Made by a program: the position numbers and the translations under genes
NCBI GenBank assembly: GCA_934490165.1
Contig: CAKSTB010000001.1
Coordinates: 279,591-343,590 of the forward strand
Length of the DNA stretch: 64,000 bases
Direction of reading: 5' to 3'
Origin: an uncultured Ruminiclostridium sp.
GTDB lineage: Bacteria; Bacillota; Clostridia; Oscillospirales; Ruminococcaceae
The notes under the pieces: model-generated
What the model was told of the DNA's origin: nothing
Databases searched by the model: none
The model's input: only the letters and a program-made list of their open reading frames with translations
Shown here: one piece after another, positions 27,699-36,411 of the stretch
Layout: the number at the start of each line of letters is the position of its first letter
Numbering within the stretch: position 1 is the first letter of the stretch

Positions 27699-28007
27699 AT
27701 GTCAGAAATCGAAAACATCTCAGAAAACGATGTAGACACTGCCGAGTTCATAGACCTTGAGGACGAAAACGGCGATACCGTTTCTTTTGAGCTTATAGGA
27801 AGAATTGAAGTTGACGGTTGCAACTATTGTGCCGTTATCCCCGAAGAAGAGGACGAAAACGCCGACAGCGACGTATATGTTATCCTCAAAGAGATAAATA
27901 AGAATGATGAAGTTTACCTTGCAACGATCGACGACGACAAAGAGTACGACCGTGTTGCAAAGGAATTTTTCAAAGTCTTTGACGAGCTTGACGAAGAAGA
28001 CGAATAA
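27699..28007 (+). CDS. DUF1292 family protein (YrzB-like)
   Basis: A very acidic 102-residue protein. The core IDLEDENGDTVSFELIGRIE, then NYCAVIPEEEDEN and VYVILKE, matches the DUF1292/YrzB family, usually found near ruvX and alaS in Firmicutes; those neighbours are absent here. Function is unknown. It starts at ATG 27699 after AAGGAAGG. It is followed, without an obvious new promoter, by the structured RNA at 28018-28205, so that RNA may be cut from or cotranscribed with this message. Confidence 0.88.
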   Translation: MSEIENISENDVDTAEFIDLEDENGDTVSFELIGRIEVDGCNYCAVIPEEEDENADSDVYVILKEINKNDEVYLATIDDDKEYDRVAKEFFKVFDELDEEDE

Positions 28008-28017
28008 TTAAGTTAAT

Positions 28018-28205
28018 TCACTGCCTTGTGCGCTTCAGTATGATTTCATATGATCCGACACTCTTTAATAGGGATTTCTTTCCGTTTGCGGATTGCAGAC
28101 CTCCCGCTTTGCGGACGAAGGGAGCGTGAAACATTCGGGGGAAAGTTACCCACCGTACTTTTATGTGCGGGTTTCATCGTCATACCACGGCAAGGTGGTC
28201 TCAAA
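28018..28205 (+). ncRNA. Structured RNA, probably raiA-motif type
   Basis: An outer stem joins TGCCTTGTG (28022-28030) with CACGGCAAGG (near 28186-28195). Inside are hairpin TCCG-TTTG-CGGA (28081-28092), hairpin CTCCC/GGGAG (near 28101-28123), and a helix GTGAAAC/GTTTCAT (28126-28177) enclosing CCGTAC/GTGCGG. The linear element GACACTCTTTAATAGGGAT and the size of about 190 nt resemble my memory of the raiA motif, a noncoding RNA of Clostridia. A 6S-like RNA is the main alternative. A strong terminator follows at once. Confidence 0.55.
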
Positions 28206-28211
28206 AATAAC

Positions 28212-28243
28212 AGCCGTACTGCTTAAAAACAGTACGGCTTTTC
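28212..28243 (+). terminator. Terminator after the structured RNA
   Basis: A perfect ten-base-pair stem AGCCGTACTG/CAGTACGGCT with an eight-base loop and a short T run. Confidence 0.88.
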
Positions 28244-28282
28244 AATTTGCATAAACCGACTATTAACGCAAAAACTACTGAT

Positions 28283-28630
28283 ATGAATAAATATATCGGA
28301 CTTATTTACGGCGCTATCTGCGGCTTTCTGAACGGCCTTTTCGGCTCAGGCGGCGGCACGGTCGCAGTTCCTGCCTTTGAAAAAAACGGCGCAGAACCTA
28401 AAAAAGCTCACGCTTCGTCGGTAGCGCTCATATTCGTTCTCAGTCTTGTCACGGCAGTTGTTTACCTTATAAACGGCAAAATCGACTTTGCGGCGGCGTG
28501 GGAATACATTCCTTTCGGACTTATCGGCGCAGTGCTCGGAGCGGTATTGCTTAAGAAAATCCCTGACAAACTGATAAGAAAGATGTTCGGAATACTCATA
28601 ATAGCCGGCGCATTGAGGATGCTTATATGA
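28283..28630 (+). CDS. Half-size TSUP (TauE/SafE) permease, first half
   Basis: A 115-residue protein with about four membrane helices. The GAICGFLNGLFGSGGGTVAVPAF start is the first-repeat signature of the TSUP/DUF81 family, which exports sulfite, sulfoacetate or related anions. Typical members have about 250 residues with two such repeats; here each repeat is a separate gene. No good ribosome site precedes ATG 28283, and the earlier TTG at 28247 is inside a terminator tail. The stop overlaps the start of the second half (ATGA), so the two are translationally coupled and probably form a heterodimer. Confidence 0.8.
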   Translation: MNKYIGLIYGAICGFLNGLFGSGGGTVAVPAFEKNGAEPKKAHASSVALIFVLSLVTAVVYLINGKIDFAAAWEYIPFGLIGAVLGAVLLKKIPDKLIRKMFGILIIAGALRMLI

Positions 28631-29013
28631 ATATTTTTGTCGGTCTTATAACAGGTGCCGCTGCATCAATGGGACTTGGCGGTGGTTTTGTTCTGCTTGT
28701 GTATCTTTCGATCTTTACAAATACACCTCAGGATCTGGCGCAGGGAATAAATCTGCTGTTTTTTCTGCCCATTGCACTGCTATCTCTCATAATCCATATA
28801 AAAAACAAGCTGATCGACCTTAAGCTTGTCGGTAAATATCTGATACTCGGACTTCCCTGCGCTGCTGCGGGAAGTTTTGTCGCCGGAATTATTGATGTTG
28901 AAATTCTCAGAAAGCTGTTTGCGGCATTCCTGCTTTACATCGGCATATCTCAATTGTTGAGCGGCGACAAGAAAAGTGAAATTACAGACAAAAGCAAGCC
29001 TGACAACGAATGA
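28627..29013 (+). CDS. Half-size TSUP (TauE/SafE) permease, second half
   Basis: A 128-residue protein carrying the second TSUP repeat: GLITGAAASMGLGGGFVLLVYL at the start, then helices around FFLPIALLSLII and LILGLPCAAAGSFVAG, and a charged tail. It overlaps the previous gene by four bases. The pair adds up to a standard TSUP carrier of about 243 residues. A ten-base inverted repeat (28996-29005 with 29018-29027) spans the stop codon and may act as a weak terminator. Confidence 0.8.
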   Translation: MNIFVGLITGAAASMGLGGGFVLLVYLSIFTNTPQDLAQGINLLFFLPIALLSLIIHIKNKLIDLKLVGKYLILGLPCAAAGSFVAGIIDVEILRKLFAAFLLYIGISQLLSGDKKSEITDKSKPDNE

Positions 29014-29204
29014 CCGCTGTCAGGCTTATGTAACTGTATAATAAAAATCTCGGGTCATGCCGGCATGGCAAGAGAGCTTGAGCCATAAAAACTCCAACGC
29101 GGTTAAATTGAAAAGCCTGTCGACAACTGCAACAAAGAACCACATATGTAAAGTTGCTGACTCCAACGATGAATATTTACCGCTTTATTTTTGCATATTG
29201 TTAC

Positions 29205-30344
29205 TTATATAAGCCCGTAGCGTACTACCTCTTTGATCTTACCGTTTTCGATAACCACTCTCGGTATACGCAGTGCGACCGCACAGGTAAGCTCATATCC
29301 GATAGTTCCGATAAGGCTTGCGTTATAGTCAACGCTTGTTTCTTCACACTTGTCGGAATATACATAGACTATATCGCCTGTCTTAACATCGGGCACATCG
29401 CTTACATCGACAATGGTCTGATCCATACATACCCTGCCGACAACAGGACACAGAACGCCGTTTATCAGCATCTTTCCCTTTGAGCTGAAATCACGGAAAT
29501 AACCGTCGGCATAGCCTATCGGTATAACCGCTACCGTCATTTCCTTATCGGCGGTATATGTTCTGCCGTAGCTTATCTGAGTGCCGGCAGGAATAGTTTT
29601 GAGCTGTGAAACAACAGATTTTACAGTCATAACGCTCTTCATCTCAAACGGCACTTCAAGCGGATAGTTCGGACAATGGCCATAGAGGATAACGCCTGCA
29701 CGGACGATATCGCCGCCGAACTCGCCGTGATATACTATACCTCCGCTGTTCTGTGAGTGGATAAGCAGTCCCTTGTCGCTTGCTATCTTCATCAGCTTTT
29801 CCTGCTGTTTATTTGTATAATCGACATCTGACGTATCAAAGCTGTCAGCCGCCGCAAAGTGAGTATACGCCGCCTTGCAGTCAAGCCCGGGCATTGCGAG
29901 TATTTCGAGCATTTCTTCCTCGGTGTCAATTCCGACGCGGGTCATACCTGTATTTACCTTTATATGTACAGGAAGCTTTACACCCTTGCTTAAGGCATAA
30001 TCGCTGAGCTCCTTAGCGTACTGCACACTACCCGCAGTCTGAGTAATACCATATTCAAGCAGTTCGTCAAAATAATCCTCATCGGTGTAGCCGAAGGTCA
30101 GTATAGTGCCTGTTATGCCATGCTGACGGAGCTTTTCACCCTCCCAAAGATTTGACACGCCGTAATACTTAACGCCGAGCTCCTGAAGCTTAAGGCATAC
30201 CGCCTTATCATCATGACCGTAGGCGTTCGCCTTTACGACCGCAAGTATCTCCTTGCCCTTTGCAAGCTTTTTTATCTCATTGTAGTTATTCTCTAGCGCA
30301 TCGAGGTCGATCTCAGCCCACGCACGCTTTAAAAATCTGTTCAT
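29205..30344 (-). CDS. alr: Alanine racemase
   Basis: Alr interconverts L- and D-alanine with pyridoxal phosphate, supplying D-Ala for peptidoglycan. The 379-residue protein has the PLP lysine Lys38 in AVVKANAYGHD, the HIKVNTGMTRVGI block and the catalytic Tyr region ISYGRTY. Length is standard. ATG 30344 follows AGAGG. It is divergent from the LCP-like gene at 30500, and the cluster up to 33365 is rich in cell-envelope genes. Confidence 0.96.
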   Translation of the reverse strand: MNRFLKRAWAEIDLDALENNYNEIKKLAKGKEILAVVKANAYGHDDKAVCLKLQELGVKYYGVSNLWEGEKLRQHGITGTILTFGYTDEDYFDELLEYGITQTAGSVQYAKELSDYALSKGVKLPVHIKVNTGMTRVGIDTEEEMLEILAMPGLDCKAAYTHFAAADSFDTSDVDYTNKQQEKLMKIASDKGLLIHSQNSGGIVYHGEFGGDIVRAGVILYGHCPNYPLEVPFEMKSVMTVKSVVSQLKTIPAGTQISYGRTYTADKEMTVAVIPIGYADGYFRDFSSKGKMLINGVLCPVVGRVCMDQTIVDVSDVPDVKTGDIVYVYSDKCEETSVDYNASLIGTIGYELTCAVALRIPRVVIENGKIKEVVRYGLI

Positions 30345-30418
30345 ACTATAACCTCTTTACATAAATTAGTAACGGAAAAAGCAGCAGGAATGCAAATCCT
30401 GCGACCGAAAAATACACC

Positions 30419-30447
30419 TTGTTTTTTTTCTCATTTTGTGCTATTAT
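30419..30447 (+). promoter_or_regulatory. Promoter of the LCP-like gene
   Basis: TTGTTT (30419-30424), 17 bases, TATTAT (30442-30447), about 45 nt before the start codon. Confidence 0.5.
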
Positions 30448-30499
30448 AGTATTATACTATTTTTCTGAGTAAATTTCAAGCCTTCGGAGGTTGATAAAA

Positions 30500-31387
30500 T
30501 TGATAAAAAGAAGAAGCAACTGGTACATATATGCTATAACCTTTATAGTAACGGGAGTTCTTGTAGCATTTGTATCAACTATACTGCTGAACAATTTTTA
30601 TGAGTCGCAGAAAAACGATGCTACCGTAAACGTTTCACAGCCGCAGGGCACAGCATTTACCCCTGACTCATCATATAATTTCTCGGTTCTGCTCACCCTT
30701 TCAGCCGATGCGGACACAACACCCGATAAATATATGACCGTGACCTACCGTGCCACAGCAAACACATTTGTGCTGATGCCATATCTTCCGAGCACTGAGC
30801 TTGGCGGCAGCACAATAAAGCAGATATGCGAGCAGTCGGGCGAAACGGAAGTGGCAAAACAGCTTTCCGAAAAGGCCGGGCTCACCATAAACAAGTACAT
30901 ACGCTTTACAAAATCCACCCTGAGCGAGCTTTTCGATATGGTCGGTAACACAACACTCACTATCCCGAGTGAGATAAAGTACGAGAACAAGAAGGACAAC
31001 ACCGTTACGGTGATAAAACAGGGTACGCAGGTATTCACGGCAAATCAGATGTATACCTATCTGACGCTCCCCGACTACGGCGTTAAGGACGAGCTTTATC
31101 CCTGCAAGATATCGGCAACCGCTATCTCGGCGTTTATAGATCAGAACTTCATCGGAACAGGCGAAAAGACGCTTGCCGAATATATTGATTTCATAATCAA
31201 CTTCACGAATACGAATATTGAACAGGGCGACTATGACGCTAAGATAAAGGCAATTCTTTATACGCTTTCCCAGACAGGCTCAAGCATAACCGACTTCTAT
31301 ATTCCCTACGGCGAAAAGAGCGGCGATAATTATGTAATTGACGACAACAGCTGGAAAAGCGTCAGACAATCAGCCGGTATAGAATAA
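30500..31387 (+). CDS. LytR-CpsA-Psr-like membrane protein, catalytic residues not evident
   Basis: A 295-residue protein with one N-terminal membrane helix (residues 9-32) and an extracytoplasmic domain. The sequence GGSTIKQICEQSG, then GLTINKYIRFTKSTLSELFDMVGNTTLTIPSEI and GTQVFTANQMYTYLT follows the order of conserved blocks in LCP enzymes, which attach wall polymers to peptidoglycan. The arginines that bind the pyrophosphate (usually RxR around the last block) are missing, so it may be a noncatalytic relative. TTG at 30500, nine bases after GGAGG, is the likeliest start; a TTG at 30491 abuts the ribosome site. Confidence 0.55.
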   Translation: MIKRRSNWYIYAITFIVTGVLVAFVSTILLNNFYESQKNDATVNVSQPQGTAFTPDSSYNFSVLLTLSADADTTPDKYMTVTYRATANTFVLMPYLPSTELGGSTIKQICEQSGETEVAKQLSEKAGLTINKYIRFTKSTLSELFDMVGNTTLTIPSEIKYENKKDNTVTVIKQGTQVFTANQMYTYLTLPDYGVKDELYPCKISATAISAFIDQNFIGTGEKTLAEYIDFIINFTNTNIEQGDYDAKIKAILYTLSQTGSSITDFYIPYGEKSGDNYVIDDNSWKSVRQSAGIE

Positions 31388-31479
31388 GATACGGCAATTA
31401 AAGTCAATAAACAGGCGGCGGACGGCAGAACATTTTATGCAGTCGCCGCCTTGAATATATCTGCGAAAGGATACTATCT

Positions 31480-32796
31480 ATGAAGAAAATAAAATCAATT
31501 ACCGCACTGCTTCTTGCATTATCGATATGCGCAGTGACAGCGTGCAGCTCACAGCCGACAGACAGCTCATCAAAGAGTTCATCTGCCGAAAGCACGGCAT
31601 CTTCCGAGGCTTCAGAAGTCACCGACAGCACGACAGCTTCCGACACATCCTCAGAAGCGTCCGCAGAAAACTCCTCCGACGCATCATCAAAGCCCGAAAA
31701 GCCTGTAACCGACTTTACTACATATGTGTCGAACACTGTCATATCAACCGGCAACAATTTCTATATAGAGAAAGCCGAAAACATAACCTACAGAGCATAT
31801 CTGCCTGTTGAGCAGTACGGCGAGCTTGAATACAAGTTCTTCTTTACAAATATGGTCGACTCGACCTATGCAAAGGGCAAGGATGCATTTGTCGGCAAGG
31901 ACGGCGGCACATATACCGTTTCCGATGCCGTAATAGCGGACGGCGGTACAAGCACCGAGGACGAAATTACAAATCGCACGCCTGTGACATTCGACGGCAA
32001 GACTGCAAAAGAGGTATCCTCCGATGAGAGTTACTGGAGCGATCCTGTTACAATGAATATTCCCGAGGGGCATTATCTTGTGTGGGAATGGACTGTATCG
32101 GGCGAGGGCATTCCGTGCAACAAGATGTCAACACTTACCTCAACCACAAGCTCTGCCGACGGCGAAACCTTTGAGTACTGCGATGAGATACCGCTCCCTC
32201 AGCTTATCGGAGCGAAGAGAGAGGTTAAGCATACAGTAGCCGCGATCGGCGACAGCATAACACAAGGCTGTCAGACCGAGCTGATGAAATATGAGTTCTG
32301 GGCTTCAAAGATATCAACACAGCTCGGAAGCGATGTTTCTTTCTTCAACTGCGGTCTTGGCTGGGCAAGAGCAAGCGATGCCGCCATAAATGAGAACTGG
32401 CTGTCAAGAGTATCACAGTACGATACGGTTCTTGTTGCATTCGGCACAAACGATATTGTTTCAGGCAAATACGGCGGCAAGAAAAGCACAGCGGAAGAAA
32501 TAGAGGAATATCTCGACACGATAGTTTCGTATCTTACAGAAAAAGGCTGTGATGTAATACTGTTCAATGCACCTCCTCAGGACTTCAAGGAAACAAACGA
32601 GGGTATCAGAACAGCACTCAACGAGAAAATTCCGGCAATTGCCGAAAAATACGGCGCAAAGTTCTTTGACTTTGCTTCTCTGCTCTCGACCGCAGAAGAA
32701 CCCGCAAAGGCTGTATACGGCGGTCACCCGAACGGCGAGGGCGGCACTGTGGTGGCAGATGCGTTTGTAAAGCAGTTCGGAAGTCTGTTTGAATAA
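31480..32796 (+). CDS. SGNH/GDSL-family esterase lipoprotein
   Basis: A 438-residue secreted lipoprotein: signal peptide with lipobox AVTAC, a Ser/Glu-rich linker to residue 70, an N-terminal beta domain (about 75-245), and an SGNH hydrolase domain. The nucleophile block is AAIGDSITQG, block III is FGTNDIV, and GGHPNGEG supplies the catalytic His near the C terminus. Such two-domain enzymes in gut Clostridia often remove acetyl groups from polysaccharides; the substrate here is inferred, not shown. An inverted repeat at 31413-31451 precedes it. Confidence 0.88.
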   Translation: MKKIKSITALLLALSICAVTACSSQPTDSSSKSSSAESTASSEASEVTDSTTASDTSSEASAENSSDASSKPEKPVTDFTTYVSNTVISTGNNFYIEKAENITYRAYLPVEQYGELEYKFFFTNMVDSTYAKGKDAFVGKDGGTYTVSDAVIADGGTSTEDEITNRTPVTFDGKTAKEVSSDESYWSDPVTMNIPEGHYLVWEWTVSGEGIPCNKMSTLTSTTSSADGETFEYCDEIPLPQLIGAKREVKHTVAAIGDSITQGCQTELMKYEFWASKISTQLGSDVSFFNCGLGWARASDAAINENWLSRVSQYDTVLVAFGTNDIVSGKYGGKKSTAEEIEEYLDTIVSYLTEKGCDVILFNAPPQDFKETNEGIRTALNEKIPAIAEKYGAKFFDFASLLSTAEEPAKAVYGGHPNGEGGTVVADAFVKQFGSLFE

Positions 32797-32816
32797 TTAA
32801 AAATTTGTATATCATC

Positions 32817-32848
32817 AAAAACGGCGGTTGCGATACTGCCGTTTTTGT
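32817..32848 (+). terminator. Terminator of the esterase gene
   Basis: AAAAACGGC and GCCGTTTTT pair around a 12-base loop; the U-rich arm supports plus-strand termination. Confidence 0.7.
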
Positions 32849-32999
32849 AATTTATACCATATCATTTCTGCATTTTTACAGAATATCGTTTTTTTATACG
32901 CTCATAATAATAACGCACAGCATATTGATTAAAATATGCCGAACAGCAAAACGGATACAGAAATCCTAATGATCCGAAAAAACGAAAGGAAAAAACGGT

Positions 33000-33365
33000 A
33001 TGAAAAAGACAGTTGCTATATTAGCTTCCATAGCCGCAATGAGCTTATGCGGTTTATCAGCGTCTGCGGCAGACGGCGATAACATCATTGACGGTGTGCT
33101 TAACGGCGCAGAGGACATTGTAGACGGCGTTGTAAGCGGCGCAGAGGAAATAATCACTCCCGGCGGCTCGACTTCTGTCGATGACAACGGAGATAACGAT
33201 ACTTCAATGCCTGCTACTATCTCCCAGCCAACTCCTGGTGACAGCACAAACAGCACCGGCAATGTAAACACAGGCGCTCCCGCTTTTGAGCTGGCGGCAC
33301 TTGGCGTGGCGGCAGTAGGCGGTCTTACAGCAATGGCTGTAACTGTACGCAAGAATAACAAGTAA
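33000..33365 (+). CDS. Small secreted protein with wall-anchor-like C terminus
   Basis: A 121-residue protein: signal peptide ending near ASAAD, an acidic region with the near repeat DGVLNGAEDIVDGVVSGAEE, a Thr/Ser/Pro/Asn-rich linker, then VNTGAP, a hydrophobic helix (ELAALGVAAVGGLTAMAVTV) and the basic end RKNNK. The tripartite end is that of a sortase substrate, with NVNTG in place of LPXTG. No homologue is recognised. ATG 33000 follows AAAGGAAAAAACG. Confidence 0.7.
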   Translation: MKKTVAILASIAAMSLCGLSASAADGDNIIDGVLNGAEDIVDGVVSGAEEIITPGGSTSVDDNGDNDTSMPATISQPTPGDSTNSTGNVNTGAPAFELAALGVAAVGGLTAMAVTVRKNNK

Positions 33366-33382
33366 CGAAACACAACAAAATG

Positions 33383-33410
33383 CCCCTGCTTTTATAAGCG
33401 GGGGATTTTG
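33383..33410 (+). terminator. Terminator
   Basis: CCCCTGCTT/AAGCGGGG stem with a short TTATA loop, followed by GGATTTTG; it ends the small secreted protein gene. Confidence 0.65.
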
Positions 33411-33476
33411 ATTATTGACAGCGACAGGAAAAGTTCACTGAATTTGCTTTAATTACCATCTCTGCCGTAAATACAC

Positions 33477-33505
33477 TGTACAACAGATAAAAAAAGTAGT
33501 ATAAT
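33477..33505 (+). promoter_or_regulatory. Probable promoter and 240-nt leader of the NSS transporter gene
   Basis: TGTACA (33477-33482), 17 bases, TATAAT (33500-33505). The leader from about 33512 to 33746 is long and holds no reading frame. I see a possible CAGAT/ATCTG hairpin near 33676-33712 but no glycine, lysine or other riboswitch consensus. Confidence 0.5.
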
Positions 33506-33746
33506 GATATTTAATGTCGTGTTGTCGGGAGATACCTTTCATTTCATCACGAATAACATTCAGACTATTTCAAATTCATCTGTGCCTCTTACTTTTACAA
33601 AATCACGTTACGCACTGTACCGGACTTACTTGTGAGAAATAATATCCCCGGCATTTTTATTACCTCATATTTCAGATGCAGCTGTTCTTACGGCGAAAGT
33701 ATATCTGCATTTAAAAAAGAGGAAATATCATTATCAAGGAGTAAAA

Positions 33747-35120
33747 ATGGAAAAACAAAAGCATAAACGCAGTTCTTTTTCGGGCAAGCTCGGATTTGTG
33801 CTTGCCGCCGCAGGTGCATCTGTAGGTCTGGGCAATATATGGAGATTTCCGTATCTTGCGGCAAAATACGGCGGAGGAATTTTTCTGCTGATATATATTA
33901 TCCTCGCTCTGACCTTCGGATATACAATGATAACCGCCGAAACCGCAATAGGCAGAATGACGCAGAAAAGCCCTGTCGGCGCGTACCGCTCGTTCGGAAA
34001 GTCAAAGTGGCTGACGCTCGGCGGTTGGATAAATGCCGTTATACCGATACTTATAGTGCCCTACTACTCTGTTATCGGCGGCTGGGTCATAAAATATCTG
34101 ATTGAATACATTGCCGGAAACAGTGCAGGAGTCGCAAAGGACGGATACTTTACAGAATTTATATCAAGCGGAGGCAGTGCCGAGCTATGCTTTCTTATCT
34201 TCACTGCACTCACGATCGCAGTAATTTTCGGCGGAGTACGAAACGGCATTGAACGTGTATCTAAGTTTATGATGCCTGTGCTTGTTATCCTTTCGATAAT
34301 GATAACAGCATATTCCGTCACCATGCCGGGTGCACTTGAGGGTGTGAAGTATTTTCTGATACCCAACTTCTCTAACTTCTCGTGGATGACGGTAGTATCC
34401 GCTATGGGACAGATGTTCTACTCACTGTCGATAGCAATGGGCATACTGATAACATTCGGCTCATATATGAAAAAAGACGTTTCGATAGAAAAGTCTACCA
34501 CCAACGTTGAAATATTTGATACAGGCATTGCGATTATGGCAGGGCTTATGATAATACCTGCCGTATTTGCGTTCTCAGGCGGCGATCCAGATGCATTGAA
34601 GGCAGGACCTTCATTGATGTTCATAACTCTGCCAAAAGTATTTTCCGGACTTTCGGCAGGAACATTTGTCGGAATACTGTTCTTCTTCCTTGTTTTATGT
34701 GCGGCGCTGACAAGCTCTATAGCGCTTACCGAAAGTGCGGTTTCGACCTTTCAGGATCAGCTTGGATGGGGACGAAAAAAAGCAACTGTAATAGTCACTG
34801 TTATTATGGTTGCACTCGGTACACTGTCCTGCCTTGGCTACGGACCTCTGGGATTTGTAGAAATACTCGGAATGCAGCTTCTTGATTTCTTCGACTTCCT
34901 TACAAACTCGGTAATGATGCCTATAGCGGCAATTGCAACCTGTCTGCTCGTTTCAAGGGTCATGGGTGTAAAAAAGATCGAAGAGGAAATGACCGTTGAA
35001 AACGGCACATTCAAGCGCAAAAAGATATTCAACTTTATGATAAGGTATCTGTGTCCCGTATTCGCGGCAATAATTCTTATAAGCTCTGTTGCAAACGCAT
35101 TCGGAATAATAAAGATGTAA
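33747..35120 (+). CDS. Sodium-dependent symporter of the NSS/SNF family
   Basis: A 457-residue, roughly 11-12 helix transporter that couples amino-acid (or related amine) uptake to sodium. The TM1 signature GFVLAAAGASVGLGNIWRFP and the following KYGGGIFLLIYI are unmistakable. Bacterial members of this length, such as Tyt1 or MhsT, carry aromatic or other hydrophobic amino acids. The neighbouring convergent iorAB-paaK operon, which degrades aromatic 2-oxo acids, makes an aromatic substrate attractive but unproven. A good ribosome site AAGGAG precedes ATG 33747. Confidence 0.93.
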   Translation: MEKQKHKRSSFSGKLGFVLAAAGASVGLGNIWRFPYLAAKYGGGIFLLIYIILALTFGYTMITAETAIGRMTQKSPVGAYRSFGKSKWLTLGGWINAVIPILIVPYYSVIGGWVIKYLIEYIAGNSAGVAKDGYFTEFISSGGSAELCFLIFTALTIAVIFGGVRNGIERVSKFMMPVLVILSIMITAYSVTMPGALEGVKYFLIPNFSNFSWMTVVSAMGQMFYSLSIAMGILITFGSYMKKDVSIEKSTTNVEIFDTGIAIMAGLMIIPAVFAFSGGDPDALKAGPSLMFITLPKVFSGLSAGTFVGILFFFLVLCAALTSSIALTESAVSTFQDQLGWGRKKATVIVTVIMVALGTLSCLGYGPLGFVEILGMQLLDFFDFLTNSVMMPIAAIATCLLVSRVMGVKKIEEEMTVENGTFKRKKIFNFMIRYLCPVFAAIILISSVANAFGIIKM

Positions 35121-35128
35121 CAAAAAAC

Positions 35129-35155
35129 CTCCCGCTTTTCCGGCGGGAGATTTTC
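35129..35155. terminator. Bidirectional terminator between the NSS gene and paaK
   Basis: CTCCCGC/GCGGGAG stem; ATTTTCG follows on the plus strand and GGTTTTTTG on the reverse strand, so it can serve both convergent genes. Confidence 0.85.
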
Positions 35156-35169
35156 GTATATCATATCAT

Positions 35170-36411
35170 TTACGCTTCTCTGTGGTCAATTACACGTTTT
35201 GCCTTCTTCTCCGTTCTCGGGAGTGTTCCGACAGGAACAACGGTTATCTTCGGAGTAACGCTGAGCTTTGACTTGAACAGTTCCTTTATCGTCTGTCCTG
35301 TCTTGTCAAAGCTTACTCTGCCCTCTGCTTCAACCGTCACAAGGATAACATCACGGTTGATGCTCTCATCATGTGCTATATTGATGTTATATTCGCTTGA
35401 TACACCATCAACCATACCGAGTATCTCTTCGACCTGGCTCGGGAACATATTTACGCCGTGAACCTTGAACATATCGTCACTGCGGCCCTTTACCGTATCA
35501 AGTCTTGGATAATGACTTCCGCACTTACAGGGCTCAGGGATAATGCGTGATATATCGTGCGTTCTGAAACGCAGGAGCGGTGCGCCTTCCTTTACAAGAG
35601 TAGTAATTACTACCTCGCCCTCTTCTCCGTCAGGTACAGGCTTCTCTGTCTTCGGGTCGATTATCTCAATATATATATAGTCGTCCCAGTAGTGCATACC
35701 GTCATCTTCGATACAGCTGATACCGATACCGGGTCCGTATATTTCGGTAAGACCGTAAATATCGTATATTTCAACGCCAAGCTCAGTCCTTATGTAACTA
35801 CGCATCTTATCGCTCCAACGCTCAGAGCCGAAAATACCCTTCTTAAGATAAATCTTATCGCGCATATTGCGTTTGTTTATTTCCTCGGAAAGAAGTAAAG
35901 CGTAAGAAGATGTTGCCGTAAGAACCGTCGATTTAAGGTCTACCATCATCTGAAGCTGCTTATCTGTATTGCCGGGACCCATCGGGATAGCCATAGCTCC
36001 GAGCTTTTCACAGCCGGCCTGAAAACCTATGCCCGCCGTCCACAGACCGTATCCTGCCGTGATCTGTATGCGGTCTTTATCGGTGATACCTGCCATTTCA
36101 TAGCAACGGGCTATCATCAACGCCCAGTCATCAACGTCCTTTGCTGTATAAGGGATAATTACAGGCTTACCTGTCGTACCGGAAGACGAGTGGATACGCA
36201 CTACCTCTTCATCCGGCACTGCCTGTATCCCGAGCGGATATGCGTATCTTAAATCCGCCTTGCTCGAGAAAGGAAGCTTCTCAAAATCCTCCTGACTTGA
36301 TACGCCGTCAATTCCTGCATCTCTGTAAATTTTCCCGTAATAGCTGTCCGTTTTGATAAGTCTTTTTATCTGCGCGTCAACCATCGCCAACTGTTTTTCA
36401 TTGAGCTTCAT
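35170..36411 (-). CDS. paaK: Phenylacetate-CoA ligase family enzyme
   Basis: An adenylate-forming enzyme of 413 residues that activates arylacetates (phenylacetate, indoleacetate) to CoA thioesters. The AMP-binding loop HSSSGTTGKPV, the IYGLTEIYGPG core and the C-terminal LRFRTHDISRI and KGRSDDMFKV blocks are typical of PaaK. ATG 36411 is chosen because GAGGAGG lies nine bases upstream; it overlaps the end of iorB by 14 bases. With iorAB it may run in reverse, turning arylacetyl-CoA into arylacetate plus ATP, or supply aryl-CoA for reductive aromatic amino-acid synthesis. Confidence 0.92.
   Translation of the reverse strand: MKLNEKQLAMVDAQIKRLIKTDSYYGKIYRDAGIDGVSSQEDFEKLPFSSKADLRYAYPLGIQAVPDEEVVRIHSSSGTTGKPVIIPYTAKDVDDWALMIARCYEMAGITDKDRIQITAGYGLWTAGIGFQAGCEKLGAMAIPMGPGNTDKQLQMMVDLKSTVLTATSSYALLLSEEINKRNMRDKIYLKKGIFGSERWSDKMRSYIRTELGVEIYDIYGLTEIYGPGIGISCIEDDGMHYWDDYIYIEIIDPKTEKPVPDGEEGEVVITTLVKEGAPLLRFRTHDISRIIPEPCKCGSHYPRLDTVKGRSDDMFKVHGVNMFPSQVEEILGMVDGVSSEYNINIAHDESINRDVILVTVEAEGRVSFDKTGQTIKELFKSKLSVTPKITVVPVGTLPRTEKKAKRVIDHREA

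Noticed and set aside
28247..28282. TTG start for the first TSUP half at 28247
   Set aside because: It lies directly after a strong terminator, lacks a ribosome site and adds a non-family N-terminal extension.
33506..33746. Glycine or other amino-acid riboswitch before the NSS gene
   Set aside because: The leader is long but the conserved cores of glycine, lysine or SAM riboswitches are not found.
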